Positions 58,844-64,000 of a stretch of 64,000 nt of DNA are shown piece by piece; position 1 is the first letter of the stretch, and every line of letters starts with the position of its first letter. The notes under the pieces are model-generated. The model had not been told where the DNA came from. It worked only from the letters and a program-made list of their open reading frames with translations, and ran no database searches. This DNA is from Pseudaeromonas paramecii (lineage in GTDB: Bacteria; Pseudomonadota; Gammaproteobacteria; Enterobacterales; Aeromonadaceae). The stretch spans positions 186,001 through 250,000 of the forward strand of contig NZ_BAABFC010000009.1 in NCBI RefSeq assembly GCF_039540575.1. The letters are read 5' to 3'. A program made the translations under genes and the position numbers.

Positions 58844-59443
58844 TCAGGCCAGGCCCAACGCCAGGCGCACGGGTCTGAAGCTACGACGATGGAACTCGGT
58901 CACCCCGAACTGGGCGAGGCGCTCCAGGTGCAGGGCGGTGGGGTAGCCCTTGTGCTGGGCAAACCCGTATTGGGGGAAGCGGGCATCCAGCGCGTCCATC
59001 TCGGCATCCCGGGTCACCTTGGCCAGGATGGAGGCGGCACTGATCTCGGCCACCAGACCATCGCCCTTGACCACCGCCAGGGAGGGCACACCGAAGTCCG
59101 GGCTGCGATTGCCGTCCACCAGCACCGCCTGGGCGGCGATGGGCAGGGCCGCCACCGCCCGCTGCATGGCCAGCAGGGTGGCCTTGAGGATGTTGAACTC
59201 GTCGATCTCGGCGGGCGAGCAGCGGCCGATGGCAAAGGCCCGGGCCTTGTCCCGGATCTCGTCATACAGCGCCAGCCGCTTCTTCTCCGAGAGCTTCTTG
59301 GAGTCCGCCAGGCCTGTGATGGGCCGAGCCGCATCAAGAATGACGGCGGCAGTCACCACGTCCCCCACCAGGGGGCCGCGGCCCACTTCGTCCACGCCGG
59401 CCACCCGCAGCAGGGCCGGATCCCAGGGATAGTTAAAGCTCAT
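58844..59443 (-). CDS. rnhB: ribonuclease HII
   Basis: The 199-residue protein has the RNase HII active site in VAGVDEVGRGPLVGDVVTAAVIL (Asp-Glu near 17-18), VDGNRSPDFG (Asp), and AEISAASILAKVTRD (family-typical), plus the YPTALHLERLAQFGVTEFHRRSF end. It removes ribonucleotides from DNA:RNA hybrids and starts ribonucleotide excision repair. Its ATG overlaps the lpxB stop (ATGA) by four bases. Confidence 0.98.
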   Translation of the reverse strand: MSFNYPWDPALLRVAGVDEVGRGPLVGDVVTAAVILDAARPITGLADSKKLSEKKRLALYDEIRDKARAFAIGRCSPAEIDEFNILKATLLAMQRAVAALPIAAQAVLVDGNRSPDFGVPSLAVVKGDGLVAEISAASILAKVTRDAEMDALDARFPQYGFAQHKGYPTALHLERLAQFGVTEFHRRSFRPVRLALGLA

Positions 59444-60585
59444 GCCACCTCCAGCAGTTCCAGCACCGCCTGGGCGGCCTGGCTGTCGGCATCACAGCGG
59501 ATAAGCTGATGCAGCCGGGTGAATTCATCCAGCAGCTGACGATTGTCGCCGACCAGCCGCTGGGCCAATGCCGCGGCGATGGCCTCGGGGGTGCAGTCGT
59601 CCTGAATGAGCTCCGGCACTATGTGACGACCGGCCAGCAGATTGGGCAGCGAGAAGGTGCGGATCTTGACGAGCTTCTGCGCCAGCCAGTAGGTCAGCGG
59701 CTTCACCTTGTAACCCACTACCATGGGGCGCTTGACCAGCATGGCTTCCAGAGTGGCGGTGCCGGAGGCCAGCAAGATGGCCTCGCTGGCCGCCATCACC
59801 TCCCGGGCCTGCCCGTCGAACAGCTGCACCGGCAAGTGAGGGAATGCCTGCAACATGGCTTCGAACTGGGCGCGGCGCCGGTCGTTGACCAGGGGCACGA
59901 TAAAGGTCAGCTCGGGGAAGCGCCCATGCAGCAGGGCGCAGGCCTGCAGAAACACCTGACCCAGCATGCCCACCTCCGCCTGCCGGCTGCCCGGCAGCAC
60001 CGCCAGATAGCGGCCCTGCGGGCTCAGGCCCAGGGCCTGACAGGCCGCAACCCGATCACTCACCAGGGGGATGGCATCGGCCAGGGTATGACCGACAAAG
60101 CGGCAGGGCGCCTGATGCTGGTCGTAGAAGGCCTTCTCAAATGGCAGGAAGGCCAGCACCAGATCCGTGGCCGCCTTGATCTTGTGAATGCGGGATTGGC
60201 GCCAGGCCCATACCGAGGGACTGACGTAATGCACCGTCTTGATGCCGGCGTCTTTGAGTACGCGCTCCACCCCCAGGTTGAAGTCCGGGGCATCCACACC
60301 GATATAGAGATCCGGCGGGTTGGCCTTCAGCGCCCGGATCAGCTGGCGGCGCACCTGCAACAGACGCGGCAGGCGACCCAGCACCTCGACAAGGCCCATC
60401 ACCGCCAGCTCTTCCATGTCGAACAGGCTGTCGATGCCCAGGGCCTGCATGCGCGGGCCGGCAATACCGACAAATTCAATCTGGGGGTGGCGGCTGCGCA
60501 GGGCCTGCATCAGACCGGCAGCAAGAATATCGCCGGAGACTTCTCCGGCGACAATGGCGATACGCAGAGGGCGAGACGCGGCCAT
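59440..60585 (-). CDS. lpxB: lipid-A-disaccharide synthase
   Basis: The 381-residue GT-B glycosyltransferase (family GT19) begins with PLRIAIVAGEVSGDILAAGLM and has GIGGPRM-like GIAGPRMQALGIDS, DAPDFNLGVERVLK, HYVSPSVWAWRQSRIHKI, LAVLPGSRQAEVGML and LLASGTATLEAMLVKRPMVVGYK. It joins UDP-2,3-diacylglucosamine and lipid X to form the lipid A disaccharide at the inner face of the inner membrane. Starts two bases after lpxA. Confidence 0.98.
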   Translation of the reverse strand: MAASRPLRIAIVAGEVSGDILAAGLMQALRSRHPQIEFVGIAGPRMQALGIDSLFDMEELAVMGLVEVLGRLPRLLQVRRQLIRALKANPPDLYIGVDAPDFNLGVERVLKDAGIKTVHYVSPSVWAWRQSRIHKIKAATDLVLAFLPFEKAFYDQHQAPCRFVGHTLADAIPLVSDRVAACQALGLSPQGRYLAVLPGSRQAEVGMLGQVFLQACALLHGRFPELTFIVPLVNDRRRAQFEAMLQAFPHLPVQLFDGQAREVMAASEAILLASGTATLEAMLVKRPMVVGYKVKPLTYWLAQKLVKIRTFSLPNLLAGRHIVPELIQDDCTPEAIAAALAQRLVGDNRQLLDEFTRLHQLIRCDADSQAAQAVLELLEVA

Positions 60586-60587
60586 GA

Positions 60588-61376
60588 TCAGCGAACGATG
60601 CCGCGCTCGTTCTGCTTGAGGAAGTCCACCAGCGGTTGCACCGCGGCCTCTTCAGCAGCCAGCGCCGTCAGCTCGGCCATGGCTTCTTCCACCGTCAGCC
60701 CCTGACGGTAAAGCAGCTTGTAGGCCTTCTTCACCGCCGAAATGGCCTCGGGGGTAAAACCGCGACGCTTGAGGCCTTCGCTGTTCACGCCGAAGGGCTT
60801 GGCATAGTGACCGGCGGCCATCACGTAGGGCGGCACGTCCTTGTTCAGGGCGGCCATGCCGGCGACGAAGGCATGAGAGCCGACACGACCAAACTGGTGA
60901 ATGGCGGACAAGCCGCCGAAGATCACCCAGTCACCCACGGTGACGTGGCCGGCCAGGGTGGCGTTGTTGGCGAAGATACAGTCATCGCCGATCACGCAGT
61001 CGTGGGCCACATGAACGTTGACCATGAAGAGGTTGCGGCTGCCCACCTTGGTGAGGGCCTGATCCTGCACGGTACCGCGATGGAAGGTGCAGTGCTCACG
61101 GATGACGTTGTCATCCCCCACTTCCAGGAAGGTGCGCTCACCCTTGTACTTCTTGTCCTGGCAATCCTCGCCGATGGAGCAGAATTGATAGATCTTGTTG
61201 CGCCGACCCAGCTTGGTCGGGCCCTTGATCACCACGTGGGAACCTATCCAGGTCCCCTCCCCGATCTCCACTTCGGCCCCGATATGGCTCCAGGGGCCTA
61301 TCTCCACCCCAGGGCCAATCTTGGCATCGGGATGGACGATGGCGGTTTCATGAATCACGGCACTGGCATCGATCAC
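60588..61376 (-). CDS. lpxA: UDP-N-acetylglucosamine acyltransferase
   Basis: The 262-residue left-handed beta-helix trimer has hexapeptide repeats (ASAVIHETAIVHPDAKIGPGVEIGPWSHIGAEVEIG) and the catalytic His in NVHVAHDCVIGDDCIFANNATLAGHV near residue 126. It carries out the first acylation of lipid A. The start codon is GTG at 61376, three bases after the fabZ stop. The C-terminal helical domain (RRGFTPEAISAVKKAYKLLYR) is present. Length as in E. coli (262). Confidence 0.98.
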   Translation of the reverse strand: MIDASAVIHETAIVHPDAKIGPGVEIGPWSHIGAEVEIGEGTWIGSHVVIKGPTKLGRRNKIYQFCSIGEDCQDKKYKGERTFLEVGDDNVIREHCTFHRGTVQDQALTKVGSRNLFMVNVHVAHDCVIGDDCIFANNATLAGHVTVGDWVIFGGLSAIHQFGRVGSHAFVAGMAALNKDVPPYVMAAGHYAKPFGVNSEGLKRRGFTPEAISAVKKAYKLLYRQGLTVEEAMAELTALAAEEAAVQPLVDFLKQNERGIVR

Positions 61377-61379
61377 GTA

Positions 61380-61841
61380 TCAGCTCTCGCGTTTGGCACA
61401 CATCAGTTCGGCGGTACAGACAATCTCGCCATCCACGGTAGCAACGCCGGTAAACTTGGCGATGCCACGACGCTCCTTCAAAAACTCCACATCCAGCACC
61501 AGCTGGTCGCCCGGTACCACGGGACGCCGGAAACGGGCATTGTCGATGGAGGCAAAATAGTACAGCTCGTTAGGACCCGGCTTGCCCACCATGCGGAAGG
61601 CCAGGATGCCGGTGGCCTGGGCCATGGCTTCCAGGATCAGGACCCCGGGCAGCACCGGTTTCTGGGGAAAGTGGCCCTGAAAAAACGGCTCGTTGAAAGA
61701 GACATTCTTGATGCCGCGCAACACCTTGCGCTCATCGGAAATCTCATAGCTGACCACACGGTCCACCAGCAGGAAAGGGTAGCGGTGGGGCAGCAATTCC
61801 AGGATCTGTTGAATATCCAGCTGATTAAGTTCGTTGCTCAA
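61380..61841 (-). CDS. fabZ: 3-hydroxyacyl-[acyl-carrier-protein] dehydratase FabZ
   Basis: The 153-residue hot-dog enzyme has the active-site His in PFFQGHFPQKPVLPG and the Glu in VLILEAMAQATG, with LLPHRYPFLLVDRV at the start. It dehydrates 3-hydroxyacyl-ACP in fatty acid elongation. The start is TTG at 61841 (MSNELNQLDIQQ), with AAGGAACCTGGT upstream; E. coli fabZ also uses TTG. The open frame to 62153 runs inside lpxD and is rejected. It competes with LpxA for the same ACP substrate, which fits their neighbourhood. Confidence 0.97.
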   Translation of the reverse strand: MSNELNQLDIQQILELLPHRYPFLLVDRVVSYEISDERKVLRGIKNVSFNEPFFQGHFPQKPVLPGVLILEAMAQATGILAFRMVGKPGPNELYYFASIDNARFRRPVVPGDQLVLDVEFLKERRGIAKFTGVATVDGEIVCTAELMCAKRES

Positions 61842-61854
61842 ACCAGGTTCCTTT

Positions 61855-62886
61855 TTACTTTTGTTCTGGGTCCACCAGCTGCTTTTCCAACCGGCTGAGG
61901 CGGGCGTGGAGATCCTCCACATGCAGGAGCCGGGCGGCCATCTTGCGCCACTGCTTGTTGGGCTGGGCGGGCACGCCGGAGGAGTAGATCCCAGGCTCGC
62001 TGATGGAACGCATGACCATGGCCATTCCGGTGATGGTGGCCTGATCACAGATGCTAATGTGACCGTTGAGGACGGAAGCGCCACCAATAATACAGTATTT
62101 GCCGATCTCCACGCTACCAGCGATGGTAGTACTGCCAGCAATCGCCGTGCCATACCCTATCTCCACGTTGTGGGCGATCTGGCACAGGTTGTCGATGATG
62201 ACATTGTCGGCAATGCAGGTATGGTCGATAGCCCCCCGGTCGATGCAGGTGTTGGCACCGATTTCCACCCGGTTACCAATGCGCACGCCACCCAGCTGCG
62301 GGATCTTGATCCACTCACCACGCTCGTTGGCATAGCCAAAGCCATCGGCCCCCAGCACTGTCCCGGACTGGACAAGACACGCCTCCCCCAGCCAGACATC
62401 ATGGTAGACGGTGACGTTGGCCCACAGGCGGGTGCCCTTGCCCAGGCGGCTGTCCCGGCCGATGAAACAGCCGGGACCCACCACCACACCTTCGGCCAGC
62501 ACGGCACCCGACTCCACCACCACATTGGCCCCCAGCACCACATTGGCGGCCAGCTGGGCATCCGGCGCGACCTGGGCCGAGGGATGGATACCTCCGGTGG
62601 CTTGTGCCGGCGTGGTGTCCAGCAACTGAGCCACCCGGGCAAAGCCCACGTAAGGATCAGCCAACACCAGGGCATTGGTCTGGCACAAGGGCAGATCGGC
62701 GGCCTTGAGCAACACGGCAGACGCCTTGGTCTGCTGCAGGAAGTCCCGGTATTTGGCCGAGGTGAGGAAGGAGATGCTCCCCTCCTGGGCGGTTTCCAGG
62801 TTGGCAATCCGCTGAATAACGACCTGCGGATCACCATGCAGCTCGGCACCCAGCTGCTGTGCCAGTTCTCCAAGGGTCATGCTCAT
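61855..62886 (-). CDS. lpxD: UDP-3-O-(3-hydroxyacyl)glucosamine N-acyltransferase
   Basis: The 343-residue protein has the N-terminal uridine-binding domain (MTLGELAQQLGAEL, ISFLTSAKYRDFL), hexapeptide repeats from about residue 100, and the catalytic His in NLCQIAHNVEIGYGTAIAG near residue 240. The C-terminal helix KQWRKMAARLLHVEDLHARLSRLEKQL binds ACP. It performs the third step of lipid A synthesis. It starts 3 bases after the skp stop. Confidence 0.98.
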   Translation of the reverse strand: MSMTLGELAQQLGAELHGDPQVVIQRIANLETAQEGSISFLTSAKYRDFLQQTKASAVLLKAADLPLCQTNALVLADPYVGFARVAQLLDTTPAQATGGIHPSAQVAPDAQLAANVVLGANVVVESGAVLAEGVVVGPGCFIGRDSRLGKGTRLWANVTVYHDVWLGEACLVQSGTVLGADGFGYANERGEWIKIPQLGGVRIGNRVEIGANTCIDRGAIDHTCIADNVIIDNLCQIAHNVEIGYGTAIAGSTTIAGSVEIGKYCIIGGASVLNGHISICDQATITGMAMVMRSISEPGIYSSGVPAQPNKQWRKMAARLLHVEDLHARLSRLEKQLVDPEQK

Positions 62887-62889
62887 GAA

Positions 62890-63402
62890 TTACTTGCCTT
62901 TGCTAACTTGATCGATCACTTGCTGAGAGATATCCACCTTCGGACTGGCGAAGATGACCGCCTGACCATTCAGCACCAGATCGTAACCCTGCGCCTTGGC
63001 AATGCCATCCACGGCGGTACGCACCTTGGTCAGCACCTGTTGCTGCTCTTCACCATAGCGACGCTGTTGATCTTCCTGCAGAGCCTGACCCTTGAGATTG
63101 TAGTCGGACTGCATCTCGGCCAACTTGCGCTGCATCTTGGTGCGCTCATCGGCACTCATGAAGGACTCGTCCTTCTTGAGCTTGGCAGCCATGGCCTGAC
63201 CATCGCTCTCCAGACGCTGCATCTCACGCACCCGACCTTCGAACTCCTTCTTGAGCTTGGCTTCGATGACCTTCATCTGCGGCAGCTCAGACATGACTCG
63301 CGGTACGTTCACCACGGCAATCTTCTCAGCCATGGCGGCAGAAGAGAAACCCAGGCCCATCAGCGCCAGCCCCAGGCCGGCAACACGAAACATCTTATTC
63401 AC
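62890..63402 (-). CDS. skp: periplasmic chaperone Skp/OmpH
   Basis: The 170-residue protein has a signal peptide (MNKMFRVAGLGLALMGLGFSSAAMA, cleavage near 25) and the OmpH family fold: EKIAVVNVPRVMSELPQMKVIEAKL, a long charged coiled coil (about 55-125, KEFEGRVREMQRLESDGQAM, QRKLAEMQSDYNL) and a return strand DLVLNGQAVIFASPKVDIS. The trimer holds unfolded outer membrane proteins for the BAM machine, whose main subunit is encoded just upstream. Confidence 0.97.
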   Translation of the reverse strand: MNKMFRVAGLGLALMGLGFSSAAMAEKIAVVNVPRVMSELPQMKVIEAKLKKEFEGRVREMQRLESDGQAMAAKLKKDESFMSADERTKMQRKLAEMQSDYNLKGQALQEDQQRRYGEEQQQVLTKVRTAVDGIAKAQGYDLVLNGQAVIFASPKVDISQQVIDQVSKGK

Positions 63403-63426
63403 TTACGACTCCTTGCTTAAATCGCA

Positions 63427-64000
63427 TCAGAAGGTGCGGCCAATGTTGAAACTAAACACTTCGGTCTTGTCTCCCGGTTGCTTCTTCAGAGGATAAGCAA
63501 ACGAGAAAACCAACGGCCCCATGGGAGAGAGCCATTGTAACGCTACGCCGGTCGAGGCCCGGTAGAGGCTGGGATCGGAATAATCGTAAAACTTGTCACA
63601 GCCAGAGACGCACTGAGCGTAGGTGGCCGGGTCGAAGGTGGTGTCCCATACCGAACCGATATCAAAGAACACCGAGGTTCTGAGCTGATTACGGTAGGAC
63701 TCCGGCGCGAAGGGGGTGGGCACGATAAACTCGAGGGACGCCACCGCCTGAGCATTACCACCCACGGCCTGATCCGTGCCTATGGTGCCGGACTGCCCCT
63801 GATCGTTCACCAGGTAGATGGCCTTGGGGCCCACCGTGTTGCTCTGGAAGCCACGCAGCCACTCACTGCCACCGGCATAGTAGTTCTCGAAGAAGGGCAA
63901 CACCTGGCTATAGCCGTCGACGGAACCATACCCATTGCCATAGGCCATGCGGAAGCGACCGGCAATCACCCACTGGTGATCCTGATCCAACGGCAAGTAG
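63427..64000 (-). CDS. bamA: outer membrane protein assembly factor BamA, C-terminal part (cut by window end)
   Basis: The visible 190 residues form the end of the beta-barrel. They include the loop 6 motif as LRGFQSN (VRGF in E. coli), FENYYAGGSEWL, LEFIVPTPF, TSVFFDIGSVWDTTF and the terminal strand FSFNIGRTF with the C-terminal Phe used as a BAM signal. A cysteine pair in QCVSGCDKF lies in an extracellular loop. BamA inserts outer membrane proteins. skp follows after 24 bases. The gene continues beyond 64000 on the minus strand. Confidence 0.97.
   Translation of the reverse strand, partial: YLPLDQDHQWVIAGRFRMAYGNGYGSVDGYSQVLPFFENYYAGGSEWLRGFQSNTVGPKAIYLVNDQGQSGTIGTDQAVGGNAQAVASLEFIVPTPFAPESYRNQLRTSVFFDIGSVWDTTFDPATYAQCVSGCDKFYDYSDPSLYRASTGVALQWLSPMGPLVFSFAYPLKKQPGDKTEVFSFNIGRTF

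Noticed and set aside
55401..58946. 1181-codon open frame on the + strand opposite dnaE
   Set aside because: It is exactly antisense to the intact dnaE gene and exists because of high GC at third positions; its product is low complexity (His/Gly/Gln/Leu-rich) with no family motif.
61834..63420. 528-codon open frame opposite lpxD and skp
   Set aside because: It spans two real genes and their junction in antisense and has the typical shadow composition.

Overview
The window is a gene-dense, GC-rich gammaproteobacterial chromosome segment. It carries 54 protein genes (two cut by the window edges) and 10 tRNA genes. I see no insertion sequence, prophage, CRISPR array or rRNA. Gene content and order (ycaO-focA-pflB-pflA, yfbV-ackA-pta, cydDC, ybbAP/tesA, rcsF-trmO-proS, and bamA-skp-lpxD-fabZ-lpxA-lpxB-rnhB-dnaE-accA-tilS) match the enteric/Aeromonas/Vibrio branch. 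The high GC content and many truncated-synteny blocks suggest an Aeromonadales-like marine or aquatic facultative anaerobe (Oceanimonas/Zobellella/Oceanisphaera type). That assignment is inference; the gene families are not.

Layout. 1-7.4 kb: M32 carboxypeptidase, a hypothetical secreted protein and an MGMT-like alkyltransferase on +, then rlhA (23S rRNA C2501 hydroxylation), a cysteine desulfidase gene (cyuA) translationally coupled to a YheO-type PAS/HTH regulator, and a conserved small protein on -. 7.5-10.5 kb: four tandem tRNA-Tyr genes, a CheY-TPR hybrid protein and xthA. 10.4-17.2 kb (-): an M20 dipeptidase-like gene, then an arginine/ornithine/histidine-class ABC transporter (ATPase, binding protein, two permeases) with a near-perfect ARG box upstream, then a DUF3857/transglutaminase protein abutting it. 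17.3-18.4 kb: asd.

18.6-29 kb is the anaerobic pyruvate block. ycaO, focA, pflB and pflA are followed by yfbV, ackA and pta, so pyruvate is split to acetyl-CoA and formate, formate is exported, and acetyl-CoA is converted to acetate with ATP gain. A well-placed FNR-like site with a matching -10 precedes focA, and a structured leader precedes ackA. 29-38 kb: TqsA-type exporter, YfcH, an ECF sigma/anti-sigma pair, the YbbAP transporter with divergent tesA, and a CpxRA-like two-component system preceded by an exact CpxR box.

38-40.6 kb: four tRNA-Ala(GGC), gltX, tRNA-Gly(UCC) and tRNA-Gly(CCC). 40.7-54.3 kb: a CHASE4-GGDEF cyclase, cydDC, an rcsF-like lipoprotein gene, trmO with a tandemly repeated 3' end, a small lipoprotein, a SulP transporter, a YcdX-type PHP phosphatase, proS, a second GGDEF protein and tilS. 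54.4-64 kb (-): the conserved envelope/lipid A/replication cluster from bamA (cut by the window end) to accA.

No clearly new multi-gene system is visible. The most notable signals are regulatory or small-scale: the ARG box and intercistronic hairpin of the transporter operon, the FNR and CpxR sites, the structured ackA leader, a triplicated stop-codon repeat after trmO, an 84-bp convergent overlap of xthA, overlapping divergent starts of tesA/ybbA, a Glu-to-Gln change at the predicted catalytic position of the M20 protein, and a DnaA-box-like pair beside an AT-rich patch at 29.1 kb.
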